Below, in pieces: positions 23,541 through 34,180 of a stretch of DNA of 50,965 nucleotides. The position numbers were made by a program, and so were the translations under genes. Origin of the DNA: Flavobacteriaceae bacterium (GTDB lineage: Bacteria; Bacteroidota; Bacteroidia; Flavobacteriales; Flavobacteriaceae); contig JANTGS010000011.1 of the NCBI GenBank assembly GCA_024762795.1, forward strand, positions 1 to 50,965, written 5' to 3'. Under the pieces are notes generated by a model that was not told the DNA's origin, did not search any database, and worked only from the letters and a program-made list of their open reading frames with translations. Every line of letters begins with the position of its first letter. Within the stretch, counting starts at the first letter, position 1.

Positions 23541-26021
23541 TTATTTTTTAGTTTTTCTTTTCCTGGTTTTCTTTTTCGGTTCGTTTTTAGCAATTATTTC
23601 TTTAACTTCCTCTAAGGTCAGTGCCGGAGCATCTACTGTTTTCGGCAGTTCGATCTTCAGTTTACCTTTTAATATATTATGGCGGCCCCAACGGGCTTTC
23701 TCTACTCTGATTCCTTCTTCCTCCCAGTTGTGAACAACCTTTTCTATCTCTTTCTTTTTCTTGGCTTCTATCAGCTCTACGATATCATCATAGGTCAAGT
23801 TATCATAGTCATATTTTTTATTAACATTGATAAAGAGATTGTTCCATTTGATAAACGGACCAAATCTTCCAACACCTTTTTGTACCGGCAAACCGTCGTA
23901 TTCTGCTATAGGGGCATCGGCTTTCTGTTTTGCACGAATAAGTTCTATCGCTCTGTTCAGGTCAACCGACATCGGATTTTCTCCTTTATCCAAAGATACA
24001 AAAATCTTGCCAAACCTGATAAACGGACCAAATCTTCCATTAGAAACCACCACTTCTTCTCCTTCGTATTCTCCAAGGGTTTTAGGCAATTTAAAAAGAT
24101 CCAGAGCTTCTTCAAAAGTTATATTACTAATGGTTTGTGCACCCTGCAAACTTGCAAATCGCGGCTTTTCCTCATCTGTAGTCTCTCCTATCTGGATCAT
24201 GGCTCCAAACCTGCCGAGACGCGCATAGATATTTTTACCCGATTCAGGATCTACTCCCAAAAGCCTCTCCCCTTTCGCCCTTTCGGCATTCTGGGCAACA
24301 TGTTCTACATTTTCATGGAATTTACTGTAGAAATCCTCAATCATCTTGAGCCAGTCACTATCACCATCCGCAATAGCATCAAATTCTTCCTCAACCTTGG
24401 CCGTAAAATCAAAATCGAGGATATTTGAAAAATTAGCCACAAGAAAATCATTTACGATCTTTCCAATATCTGTAGGGATGAGTTTTCCCTTATCCGATCC
24501 TACTTTTTCTGTCAGTTCTTTTATTAGCATCTTGTCTTTTTCGAGAATGATCTGATTGTATTTCCTGTCAAATCCTTCCAGACTTCCTTTGTTTACATAT
24601 TCCCGGTTCTGAATGGTAGAAATAGTTGGTGCATAGGTAGAGGGTCGTCCAATACCCAATTCTTCCATTTGTTTTACCAAAGAAGCTTCAGTATATCGGT
24701 ATGGCGGATTGGTATAACGCTCAGTTGCGGTTATAAAATTGTTTTGCAGAACCTCCCCTTCTTTTAACACAGGCAACATACCTTCCTGTTCTTTCTCCTC
24801 TACATCGCTTCCTTCAATATATACTTTCAGGAAACCATCAAAAACAATTACCTCTCCATTGGTAGTAAATATCTTATCATTTTTATCATTTTTGATCCTG
24901 ACATTGGTACGTTCAAGTTTTGCATCGCTCATCTGGGAAGCAATAGTTCGCTTCCAGATCAACTTATACAATCTCTCCTGATCATATTCAACAGGAATAT
25001 TCTGAATTTCCATATTGGTAGGCCTGATCGCTTCGTGCGCCTCCTGAGCGCCTTTAGATTTATTAACAAAATCTCTGGTATGGCTGTATTTCTCCCCATA
25101 GGATTTTTTAATCATCGCAGCAGCACCGCTTTTGGCTTCATCAGATAAATTTACACTATCTGTTCTCATATAGGTAATATATCCCGCTTCGTACAAACGT
25201 TGAGCTACCACCATGGTCTTACTTACCGGAAAGGATAATTTTCTGGCAGCTTCCTGTTGTAAGGTTGAAGTGGTAAACGGAGCCGGAGGAGTTTTCTTTG
25301 CCGGCTTTGTAGTAATATTTTCTACCGTATGAATGGCATTAACACAAGATTTTAAAAATGTTTCAGCCTCATCCCGGTTATCAAAATTCTTTGGTAATTT
25401 TGCCTTAAATTTTTTATGGTTACTGTTTTCATATTCGGCAACAACCCTGTAAAATGCTTTAGGTTTAAAATCTTCAATTTCCCTTTCTCTCTCAACGATA
25501 AGCCTCACCGCTACCGATTGCACCCTACCTGCTGATAGTCCACTCTTTACTTTTCTCCAAAGTACCGGTGAAAGTTCATAACCCACCAACCTGTCAAGAA
25601 CCCGGCGGGCCTGTTGTGCATTGACCAGATTAGCATCAATAGATCTCGGATTTTCAATAGCTTTTAAAATGGCTTTCTTGGTAATTTCATGAAAAACGAT
25701 ACGTTTTGCCTTTTCATTAGTCAATTTTAATTGGTTGTATAAATGCCATGAAATTGCTTCTCCCTCCCGGTCCTCATCACTTGCCAGCCAAACTGTTTCG
25801 GCTTTTTTTGACAGATCCTTAAGCTTTTTAACAACTGCTTTCTTATCGGGAGAGACCTGATATTTTGGTTTAAAATCTCCCTCCACATTTACCCCTAACT
25901 CTTTGGTAGGCAGGTCAACAATGTGTCCAAAACTCGATTCAACCTGAAAATCTTTACCTAAAAATCTATCTAATGTCTTGGCTTTGGCCGGTGACTCTAC
26001 TATAACTAAATTCTTCGCCAT
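23541..26021 (-). CDS. topA: DNA topoisomerase I
   Basis: Type IA topoisomerase of 826 residues that relaxes negative supercoils. The TOPRIM domain starts MAKNLVIVESPAKAKT with SDEDREGEAISWH (81-93), and the active-site tyrosine is Tyr284 in YMRTDSV. The C-terminal third carries repeats such as GRFGPFIRFG and GRFGPFIKWN instead of cysteine zinc fingers, then a Lys-rich tail. ATG 26021 is chosen over 26069 because the family starts at MAKNLVIVES. Divergent from miaB. Confidence 0.96.
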   Translation of the reverse strand: MAKNLVIVESPAKAKTLDRFLGKDFQVESSFGHIVDLPTKELGVNVEGDFKPKYQVSPDKKAVVKKLKDLSKKAETVWLASDEDREGEAISWHLYNQLKLTNEKAKRIVFHEITKKAILKAIENPRSIDANLVNAQQARRVLDRLVGYELSPVLWRKVKSGLSAGRVQSVAVRLIVEREREIEDFKPKAFYRVVAEYENSNHKKFKAKLPKNFDNRDEAETFLKSCVNAIHTVENITTKPAKKTPPAPFTTSTLQQEAARKLSFPVSKTMVVAQRLYEAGYITYMRTDSVNLSDEAKSGAAAMIKKSYGEKYSHTRDFVNKSKGAQEAHEAIRPTNMEIQNIPVEYDQERLYKLIWKRTIASQMSDAKLERTNVRIKNDKNDKIFTTNGEVIVFDGFLKVYIEGSDVEEKEQEGMLPVLKEGEVLQNNFITATERYTNPPYRYTEASLVKQMEELGIGRPSTYAPTISTIQNREYVNKGSLEGFDRKYNQIILEKDKMLIKELTEKVGSDKGKLIPTDIGKIVNDFLVANFSNILDFDFTAKVEEEFDAIADGDSDWLKMIEDFYSKFHENVEHVAQNAERAKGERLLGVDPESGKNIYARLGRFGAMIQIGETTDEEKPRFASLQGAQTISNITFEEALDLFKLPKTLGEYEGEEVVVSNGRFGPFIRFGKIFVSLDKGENPMSVDLNRAIELIRAKQKADAPIAEYDGLPVQKGVGRFGPFIKWNNLFINVNKKYDYDNLTYDDIVELIEAKKKKEIEKVVHNWEEEGIRVEKARWGRHNILKGKLKIELPKTVDAPALTLEEVKEIIAKNEPKKKTRKRKTKK

Positions 26022-26095
26022 CTTTAATCGTTTGAAAGAAACCTGAGAAGATGAAATGTAATTTTTCAACCTTGAAGATCCCTTTTTTTGTGGTA

Positions 26096-26103
26096 CAAAA
26101 GTA
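26096..26103 (-). promoter_or_regulatory. Candidate -7 element of topA
   Basis: The minus strand reads TACTTTTG, an exact TAnnTTTG match, about 75 bp before the topA ATG at 26021. No clear -33 element. Confidence 0.5.
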
Positions 26104-26231
26104 GTCAGATTTTTTTAATTCCGATTTTTAGCTTCATTTTTTTAAGATTTTTTTTAACACCTTTAATATATACACCTTACTACAAGGCGTTAATTTTCTG
26201 CCAAAATGTCATAAAAACAGATTTTAGGTTG

Positions 26232-26239
26232 TATATTTG
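26232..26239 (+). promoter_or_regulatory. Candidate -7 element of miaB
   Basis: TATATTTG is an exact TAnnTTTG match 19 bp before the miaB ATG. The -33 position has no TTTG. Confidence 0.6.
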
Positions 26240-26258
26240 CAATCCTAAAAAATCATAA

Positions 26259-27692
26259 ATGGCGAGTGAACATATCATAGAAGAAAAAAAACAAGGACAA
26301 GCCCTGATCACAGAACAAGATGCTTTAAATAAAAAAAAGGTTTATATCGAAAGCTACGGCTGCCAGATGAATCTTAACGACAGTGAGATCGTAGCTTCCA
26401 TCCTTGCCAAGAACGGCTACAATACCACTCATTTACTGGAAGAGGCCGACCTGGTATTGGTAAACACCTGCTCCATCCGTGAGAAAGCCGAACAAACCAT
26501 CAGAAAACGTTTACAAAAATACAACAGTGTTAAAAGTATCAACCCCGAGATGAAGATAGGCGTTTTGGGGTGTATGGCTGAGAGGCTGAAAAATAAATTC
26601 CTGGAAGAAGAAAAAATGGTCGATATGGTTGTAGGCCCTGATGCTTACCGTGATCTTCCCAAGCTTTTAAGAACTGTGGAAAGTGGTCGTGAGGCGGTAA
26701 ATGTCTTTTTATCTAAAGAAGAGACCTATGCTGATGTAACTCCCATCCGGCTCAACACCAACGGAGTAACAGCTTTTGTCTCCATCACAAGAGGTTGCGA
26801 CAATATGTGTACTTTTTGTGTGGTGCCTTTTACACGCGGACGTGAAAGAAGCCGTGATCCGGAAAGTATTGTCAAAGAAATCAAAGAGCTTTGGAAAAAT
26901 GGCTATAAGGAAGTTACCTTACTCGGACAAAATGTTGATTCCTATTTATGGTATGGCGGTGGTTTGAAAAAGGATTTTAAAAAAGCCTCCCTTTCAGCAC
27001 AGGAAAATGCGTTGGATTTTGCAAAACTCCTTGAGCTGGTGGCTGATGAACTTCCTGAAATGAGAATTCGTTTTGCAACCTCAAATCCTCAGGATATGAG
27101 TGTGGATGTACTTTATGCCATGTCCCGCCATAAGAATATCTGTAAATATATTCATCTTCCTGTTCAATCCGGCAGTACCCGGATGCTGAAAAGAATGAAC
27201 AGGCAACACACCCGTGAAGAATATATCGAACTGATCGATAAGATCAGAGAAATTCTTCCTGATTGTGCCATCTCACAGGATATGATTGCCGGATTTAGCG
27301 GAGAATCAGAAGAAGACCATAAAGAAACTCTTTCGCTGATGGAATATGTAAAATACGATTTCGGTTTTATGTTCGCCTACTCGGAAAGACCCGGAACACC
27401 GGCAGCAAAAGATATGGAAGATGATGTACCAATGGAGATCAAAAAAAGAAGACTGTCAGAGATCATCAACCTGCAGATGGAACACGGACTCTACAGAATG
27501 CAGCAATTTATCGGTCAAAACGTAGAAGTATTAATTGAAGGAAATTCGAAAAAATCTGATGGACACTGGATGGGAAGAAACTCTCAGAATGCAGTTGTGG
27601 TTTTCCCTAAAGGAGATGAGAAAAAGGGAGATCTTGTAAAGGTAAAAGTAACCCACTGTACTTCTGCAACTCTGATAGGAAAAAGAGTATAA
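26259..27692 (+). CDS. miaB: tRNA-2-methylthio-N6-dimethylallyladenosine synthase MiaB
   Basis: Radical-SAM methylthiotransferase of 477 residues that adds a methylthio group to i6A37 of tRNAs. The N-terminal UPF0004 domain has its cluster cysteines at Cys35, Cys71 and Cys105. The radical-SAM CxxxCxxC is Cys180, Cys184 and Cys187 (RGCDNMCTFC), and a TRAM domain ends the protein. The VVPFTRGRERSR stretch after the cluster is typical of MiaB. It is first in a long plus-strand series; the sigma54 activator follows by 21 bp in the same frame. Confidence 0.96.
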   Translation: MASEHIIEEKKQGQALITEQDALNKKKVYIESYGCQMNLNDSEIVASILAKNGYNTTHLLEEADLVLVNTCSIREKAEQTIRKRLQKYNSVKSINPEMKIGVLGCMAERLKNKFLEEEKMVDMVVGPDAYRDLPKLLRTVESGREAVNVFLSKEETYADVTPIRLNTNGVTAFVSITRGCDNMCTFCVVPFTRGRERSRDPESIVKEIKELWKNGYKEVTLLGQNVDSYLWYGGGLKKDFKKASLSAQENALDFAKLLELVADELPEMRIRFATSNPQDMSVDVLYAMSRHKNICKYIHLPVQSGSTRMLKRMNRQHTREEYIELIDKIREILPDCAISQDMIAGFSGESEEDHKETLSLMEYVKYDFGFMFAYSERPGTPAAKDMEDDVPMEIKKRRLSEIINLQMEHGLYRMQQFIGQNVEVLIEGNSKKSDGHWMGRNSQNAVVVFPKGDEKKGDLVKVKVTHCTSATLIGKRV

Positions 27693-27713
27693 TAATCTAA
27701 AATATATAACATC

Positions 27714-28952
27714 TTGGAATCATTACAGGCCATAAAACAACGTTTCGGAATTATCGGTAACAATCATTTACTCAATGTAGCCCTGCAAAAGGCAGTACGT
27801 GTTGCTCCAACCGACATTTCCGTACTCGTTACAGGAGAAAGTGGTGTTGGAAAAGAGATCATCCCTAAGATCATCCACCAGCTTTCCCACAGAAAACACA
27901 ATAAATATATTGCTGTAAACTGTGGAGCCATTCCGGAGGGGACTATTGACAGTGAGCTGTTCGGACACGAAAAAGGTTCTTTTACCGGTGCTACGCAAAC
28001 CAGAAGCGGTTATTTTGAGGTTGCCGACGGAGGTACTATCTTTTTGGATGAAGTTGGAGAATTGCCATTGTCCACACAGGTACGTTTGCTAAGAGTTCTG
28101 GAAACCGGAGAATTCTTAAAGGTAGGTTCTTCAAAAGTACAAAAAACAGATGTAAGAATTGTAGCGGCCACTAATGTAAATATGATGAAAGCTATCCAAA
28201 AGGGCGAATTCAGGGAAGACCTGTATTACCGTTTAAGTACTGTTGAGATCAACCTTCCCCCGTTAAGAGAAAGGCAGGAAGATATTCACTTGTTATTCAG
28301 GAAATTTGCTTCAGATTTCGCCTTAAAATACAAAATGCCCACCATAAAACTTGATGAAAGTGCCATAGAAACTCTGCTCTCCTTTCCCTGGAAAGGAAAT
28401 ATACGTCAGCTCAGGAATATTACTGAACAGATCTCGGTTATAGAACAAACCAGAAATATTAACAGCGATATTTTAAAAACCTACCTGCCAAATTACCACA
28501 ATAATTTACCTGCAATTGTAAGTGATCAGGCTGCTGCTTCCGATTTTTCCAATGAAAGGGAAATCCTTTACAAAGTGCTTTTTGATATGCGTAACGATAT
28601 CAATGACCTAAAGATGCTTACACAGGAACTTATCAAAGAAAAAGAGGGCAAACAACCCAAAGAAAATACACAACTACTGATCAATAAGATCTATGGGGAT
28701 CAAGAGGAAAATTCACAATCCAATGATCTTGAGATCATCTCAAAAGGACAACAAGGAACCTTTACAAACGATTCCATCTCTTCTTTTGAAGATGCAGAAA
28801 CCGTAGAAGACCCTATTTCGTTACAGGAAAAAGAATATGAAATGATCAAACAATCGCTCGAAAGAAATAATGGCAAAAGAAAACTTGCTGCTAAGGAGCT
28901 GGGTATATCCGAAAGAACTCTTTACAGAAAAATTAAACAATATGATTTGTAA
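27714..28952 (+). CDS. Sigma54-dependent transcriptional activator without sensor domain (PspF-like layout)
   Basis: A 412-residue enhancer-binding protein. The AAA+ domain begins almost at the N-terminus: Walker A GESGVGKE at 41-48, the sigma54-contact loop GSFTGA at 88-93 (usual form GAFTGA) and Walker B FLDEVGELP at 110-118. A linker of about 100 residues of no known domain follows, then a Fis-type helix-turn-helix (374-412, KLAAKELGISERTLYRKI). There is no receiver or GAF domain, so activity must be set by a partner or by level. The start is TTG 27714: the preceding in-frame codons run to the miaB stop without ATG. A sigma54-type promoter lies downstream at groESL. Confidence 0.93.
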   Translation: MESLQAIKQRFGIIGNNHLLNVALQKAVRVAPTDISVLVTGESGVGKEIIPKIIHQLSHRKHNKYIAVNCGAIPEGTIDSELFGHEKGSFTGATQTRSGYFEVADGGTIFLDEVGELPLSTQVRLLRVLETGEFLKVGSSKVQKTDVRIVAATNVNMMKAIQKGEFREDLYYRLSTVEINLPPLRERQEDIHLLFRKFASDFALKYKMPTIKLDESAIETLLSFPWKGNIRQLRNITEQISVIEQTRNINSDILKTYLPNYHNNLPAIVSDQAAASDFSNEREILYKVLFDMRNDINDLKMLTQELIKEKEGKQPKENTQLLINKIYGDQEENSQSNDLEIISKGQQGTFTNDSISSFEDAETVEDPISLQEKEYEMIKQSLERNNGKRKLAAKELGISERTLYRKIKQYDL

Positions 28953-29010
28953 TTGTAATGCTTTAATTGTTAATTTGTTTAGTTTTAAATCATCCTTTTA
29001 AAATATTAAA

Positions 29011-29514
29011 TTGAAAAAGAACTTTATTTTTTTACTGGCATTTAGCTTATTTTTAGCTGTAAGCTGTGGCACTTATTCCTTTACCGGAGGAAGTACAGGC
29101 GATGCCAAAACCATACAGATCAACACTTTTCCAAACAATGCGTCATTGGTAGAACCTACTTTAAGTCAGAAATTTACTTTAGCACTTCAAGACCGTTTCC
29201 TAAGACAAACCAATCTGACGCAAACTAATTCAGGAGGAGATCTTTTGTTTGAAGGAGAAATTACACAATATTCTATAATACCTGTAACTGCCACTGCACA
29301 ACAAACTGCAGCTCAAAACCGTTTGACTATTGCAGTAAGAGTACGATTTTACAACAGGCTGGTTGAAGAAGATAATTTTGAACGTACTTTTTCTTTTTAC
29401 AGCGATTTTGATGCCAATGCCCAGCTTACCGGAAGTGTACTGGAAAATGCTTATTTTGAGATCTTTGAACGAATTACACAGGATATTTTTAACGCTGCGG
29501 TAGCCAAATGGTAA
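29011..29514 (+). CDS. lptE: LPS assembly lipoprotein LptE
   Basis: A 167-residue lipoprotein (MKKNFIFLLAFSLFLAVSC, Cys19) of the Bacteroidota LptE type, the outer-membrane plug partner of LptD in lipopolysaccharide insertion. The order activator-LptE-TPR-SecG is a known conserved arrangement in this phylum, which carries much of the assignment since LptE is poorly conserved. The start is TTG 29011; no ATG lies upstream in frame or before the signal peptide. It follows the activator by 58 bp. Confidence 0.82.
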   Translation: MKKNFIFLLAFSLFLAVSCGTYSFTGGSTGDAKTIQINTFPNNASLVEPTLSQKFTLALQDRFLRQTNLTQTNSGGDLLFEGEITQYSIIPVTATAQQTAAQNRLTIAVRVRFYNRLVEEDNFERTFSFYSDFDANAQLTGSVLENAYFEIFERITQDIFNAAVAKW

Positions 29515-29521
29515 TAACCCC

Positions 29522-30298
29522 ATGAATCTGATAGAATTTACTAAAATATTACATAACCCTAATCTTCTCAGAACAGACGATTCGGAATCTTTGGAAAATA
29601 TTATTCAGGAATTTCCTTTTTTTCAGGCAGCCCGGATATTACATCTCTATTCTTTAAAAAAACAGAATAGCTTTAAATACAATACAGCTCTAAAGAAAAC
29701 AGCTGCTTTTACAACAGACCGCAGTATTCTTTTTGATTTTATCACTTCTGATGATTTTGTCATGGAAAATTATATTGCAAAAAAAGATCAGTCACTAAAT
29801 AAAAGCGAATCTATTCCTAAAAAAAAGATCACAGAAAATAAAACAAAGGACGATCACCAAAAGGAATCTAAAGAATCCATCCCTGAAAAGGATAAAATAT
29901 TACCCATAGGAAAACCAATCTCTTTTAAAAGGAATGACAGTTTTTCATTTAACGAATGGCTGAACTTAACCAGTATGACTCCGTTAAGGGAAGAAAAGAA
30001 AGTTAAAGACACTGAGGAAGAATCATTAAAAAAAGAGGAGTTGGTAGATCATTTTATCAAAACAAATCCAAAGATAAAACCCTCAAGATTATCAGATGTA
30101 ACCGATTATTCACAAATCAGTATCGTGGAGAATGAGAACCTGATGACAGAGACTCTGGCCCATGTATATCTGGAACAAAAGAAATACACAAAAGCCATCA
30201 CAGCTTTTCGTATTTTAAGTTTGAAATATCCAGAAAAAAGTAGTTTCTTTGCAAACCAAATCGAGGAAATAGAAAAATTACAAAAAAATAAATCATAA
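29522..30298 (+). CDS. Conserved hypothetical protein with C-terminal TPR-like repeat
   Basis: A 258-residue soluble protein with no signal peptide. The middle (about 85-165) is Lys/Glu/Ser-rich and probably disordered. The C-terminus has ETLAHVYLEQKKYTKAITAF, a tetratricopeptide-like motif, suggesting protein-protein interaction. It starts 7 bp after lptE and ends 3 bp before secG, so it belongs to that operon. Its function is unknown. Confidence 0.8.
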   Translation: MNLIEFTKILHNPNLLRTDDSESLENIIQEFPFFQAARILHLYSLKKQNSFKYNTALKKTAAFTTDRSILFDFITSDDFVMENYIAKKDQSLNKSESIPKKKITENKTKDDHQKESKESIPEKDKILPIGKPISFKRNDSFSFNEWLNLTSMTPLREEKKVKDTEEESLKKEELVDHFIKTNPKIKPSRLSDVTDYSQISIVENENLMTETLAHVYLEQKKYTKAITAFRILSLKYPEKSSFFANQIEEIEKLQKNKS

Positions 30299-30301
30299 AT
30301 T

Positions 30302-30646
30302 ATGTCGTATACTATATTTTTAATTCTGATATTTATTGTAGCGGTATTGCTCATATTGGTAATCATGGTACAAAATCCAAAAGGTGGCGGATTGTCTTCA
30401 TCGTTTGGCGGAAGCACTCAAACAATGGGAGGTGTTCAGAATACCACCAATTTTTTAGATAAAAGCACCTGGACTCTTGCCACCATCCTACTGGCTTTGA
30501 TCCTGCTTTCCAATTTCGCAATTCCAAGAAATTATACTGCTGACACAAAATCTGAAACAGAAAACATCGTTAATCAGAGAGATGAGAATTTTGATGCACC
30601 TGCAACATTAGACAACACTACAACTCCTGCTGACAGCACAAAATAA
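30302..30646 (+). CDS. secG: Preprotein translocase subunit SecG
   Basis: A 114-residue inner-membrane protein with two hydrophobic helices (about 3-22 and 54-71) and the NPKGGGLSSSFGG loop between them that identifies SecG. It stimulates SecYEG translocation. The acidic, Thr/Asp-rich C-terminal tail is common in Bacteroidota. It ends its transcription unit with a strong terminator. Confidence 0.94.
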   Translation: MSYTIFLILIFIVAVLLILVIMVQNPKGGGLSSSFGGSTQTMGGVQNTTNFLDKSTWTLATILLALILLSNFAIPRNYTADTKSETENIVNQRDENFDAPATLDNTTTPADSTK

Positions 30647-30663
30647 AAAATACAATTTCAAAT

Positions 30664-30702
30664 AAAAATGCCAACGTAAATGACACGTTGGCATTTTTTT
30701 TT
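30664..30702 (+). terminator. Terminator of the lptE-secG operon
   Basis: Perfect stem ATGCCAACGT (30668-30677)/ACGTTGGCAT (30685-30694) with a 7-base loop, flanked by A and T runs (nine T). It isolates groESL from the upstream genes. Confidence 0.95.
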
Positions 30703-30724
30703 ACAATATGTCAGCAAAAACAAC

Positions 30725-30741
30725 TTGGCAAACTATTTGCT
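30725..30741 (+). promoter_or_regulatory. Sigma54 (-24/-12) type promoter of groESL
   Basis: The bases read TTGGCA-AACTA-TTTGCT. Conserved GG (30727-30728) and GC (30739-30740) are separated by exactly 10 bp, as in the sigma54 consensus TGGCAC-N5-TTGC. Transcription would start near 30752, about 30 bp before the groES ATG. No TAnnTTTG or CIRCE element occurs in the spacer. This is pattern reading, unverified. Confidence 0.65.
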
Positions 30742-30782
30742 TCATTGAATACGAATTTTAATAACATAAAAACAAAAACATA

Positions 30783-31061
30783 ATGAGCAAATTAAATATC
30801 ACACCTCTTGCCGATAGAGTGGTTATCGAGCCTACAGAAGCCGAAACCCAGACAGCATCAGGTATTTATATTCCTGATTCTGCTAAAGAAAAACCTCAAC
30901 AAGGAAAAGTTGTTGCCGTTGGTAAAGGTAATGCAGACCAGCCACTGACCGTTAAAGTTGGTGACACTGTTCTTTACGGAAAATTTTCCGGCACCGACCT
31001 GAATATCAATGGTAAGGATTTACTTATTATGAGTGAAAACGAAATCCTGGCAATTATTTAA
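30783..31061 (+). CDS. groES: Co-chaperonin GroES
   Basis: A 92-residue co-chaperonin that caps GroEL. The start is [17 protein letters not shown] and the mobile loop lies around residues 17-33 ([16 protein letters not shown]). Length is normal. It is followed after 41 bp by groEL. It is preceded by a strong terminator of the secG operon and a sigma54-type promoter, so groESL is an independent unit. Confidence 0.97.
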   Translation: MSKLNITPLADRVVIEPTEAETQTASGIYIPDSAKEKPQQGKVVAVGKGNADQPLTVKVGDTVLYGKFSGTDLNINGKDLLIMSENEILAII

Positions 31062-31096
31062 TCATTAAAAGTATAAAGTTTAAACAAAAAATTTAA

Positions 31097-32737
<1,641 letters not shown>

Positions 32738-32764
32738 GAATAACATCCGGTAAATATCAAACAG

Positions 32765-32804
32765 AAAAGACCACTTTTTAACTTTAAAAAGTGGTCTTTT
32801 TTTT
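32765..32804 (+). terminator. Terminator of groESL
   Basis: Stem AAAAGACCACTTTTTA (32765-32780)/TAAAAAGTGGTCTTTT (32785-32800), followed by four more T. A second weaker T-run on the minus strand could also serve the converging redoxin gene. Confidence 0.92.
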
Positions 32805-32830
32805 ATCAATAATTTGCCAAATCTAATAAC

Positions 32831-33409
32831 TTACATTTTTAAAATCTCTTTAAAATCGGATCTGTTCTTATAATCCGGATCGTATTGAACATAGCTTACC
32901 CTGTTATCCTTGTCGATTATATAAGTAGCAGGAACCGGGAGCACGCTGTTATTATCATTATACTCGGCTACTTTCTTTGAAATAGCGGGATAATAATTGG
33001 GAATATTTTCTTTATTAACATCGTAAGCCACCTTATAATTATTCATTATAGTATTGTCCTGATCATGCAGTATTGAGAATGTGATATTAAGTTTATCGGC
33101 CGTTTCCTGTGTCTTTTCATATTTTTCAGGTGTAACCACAATCACAAAATAACCTTTCTTATTAAGATCGTTAAGATTATCCTGTAAAGAAGTAAGGTGT
33201 TTCCTGCAATAAGTACACCAGTTTCCCCGATAAAAAACCAACAAAATCTTGTTATTTCTTAAGATCTCTGCTGAATTTATTTCTTTCCCGTTCTGATCTT
33301 TTCCGGTAATACCGGGAGCCTGATCGCCAATATTCAAATGTTCATTGTTAATTTGCGCAGACATTGCTATACCGGTTAACAGCATACATGTAATAAGTAA
33401 TTTTTTCAT
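32831..33409 (-). CDS. Exported redoxin/peroxiredoxin-like protein (AhpC/TSA family)
   Basis: A 192-residue protein with a signal peptide (about 1-18) and a thioredoxin-fold peroxiredoxin domain. The redox motif is FYRGNWCTYCRKHL (Cys65, Cys68), and the conserved LPVPATYIID closes the core. It should act in the periplasm as a thiol peroxidase or disulfide reductase. It is the last of a minus-strand group, 66 bp after the DUF2461 gene. Confidence 0.87.
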   Translation of the reverse strand: MKKLLITCMLLTGIAMSAQINNEHLNIGDQAPGITGKDQNGKEINSAEILRNNKILLVFYRGNWCTYCRKHLTSLQDNLNDLNKKGYFVIVVTPEKYEKTQETADKLNITFSILHDQDNTIMNNYKVAYDVNKENIPNYYPAISKKVAEYNDNNSVLPVPATYIIDKDNRVSYVQYDPDYKNRSDFKEILKM

Positions 33410-33475
33410 TTTTTAATGTTTTTAGTTTAAGAAATAGACGAGAAAAAAATACTTACTTACAAAGTTTATAAAAAT

Positions 33476-34144
33476 TTATTTATCAAGGGCACCGATCAGG
33501 AATTTTTGAAAAGGCAATGCCCGGATATGATAATCCAGAACCCTATCCATCAGATCGTTACCGGTGATTATCTTTGGAGATAAAAAAGCCTGATGATACC
33601 ATTGTTTATTCATGATCAGAGATTGTTCCTCTGCTGCTAGCCTGAATTCTTTAGGAATTCTTTTATTCTTAGCCCCCTTGATCTCACCGAATTTTTTAAC
33701 AAAATCTTTATCTGTAATGATCTTCTGAAATTGTTCGGGATATTTCATAATTTGATGTCTGATCTTTTGAATCTGATTTGTATCAGCCATATAGATCCCT
33801 CCAAATATTGCCAGATGCTCGGGACTTAGCTCAATATACAAACCGGGATAAGATTTATCCTTTCTCCCCATCTTCGAAATGATTGCAGAATTATTAATCT
33901 TATACGGAGTTTTATCCTTTGAAAAACGTATATCTCTGTTGATCCTGAATATGGCATCCTTTGCTTCTATCTGCACTCCTTTATCCAGTTTTGAAACCTC
34001 ATTGATCAGGTCAGAAATAAAAATCTTAAAAGGCTCTCTCACCACCGTTTCATAACGCTTCCGGTTTAGGTCAAACCATCCTTTATGATTATGGGCGGCC
34101 AATTCTTTAAAAAATTCTAAATAATCCTTGGTAAAATACTTCAT
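33476..34144 (-). CDS. DUF2461 family protein
   Basis: A 222-residue cytosolic protein. MKYFTKDYLEFFKELAAHNHKGWFD, the FRINRDIRFSKDKTPYK motif and a closing FLIGALDK are typical of DUF2461 (Pfam), whose function is unknown. ATG 34144 is preferred over the TTG at 34165, since family members begin close to this point. It lies 36 bp after the TonB-dependent receptor gene on the same strand. Confidence 0.88.
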   Translation of the reverse strand: MKYFTKDYLEFFKELAAHNHKGWFDLNRKRYETVVREPFKIFISDLINEVSKLDKGVQIEAKDAIFRINRDIRFSKDKTPYKINNSAIISKMGRKDKSYPGLYIELSPEHLAIFGGIYMADTNQIQKIRHQIMKYPEQFQKIITDKDFVKKFGEIKGAKNKRIPKEFRLAAEEQSLIMNKQWYHQAFLSPKIITGNDLMDRVLDYHIRALPFQKFLIGALDK

Positions 34145-34180
34145 AGGTTTAGTTTTGTAGCTCAAGTTACAAAAAAACCT

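Noticed and set aside
30703-30782. CIRCE or sigma32-like heat-shock element upstream of groES
   Set aside because: No TTAGCACTC/GAGTGCTAA repeat is present; the only good match is the sigma54-type site.
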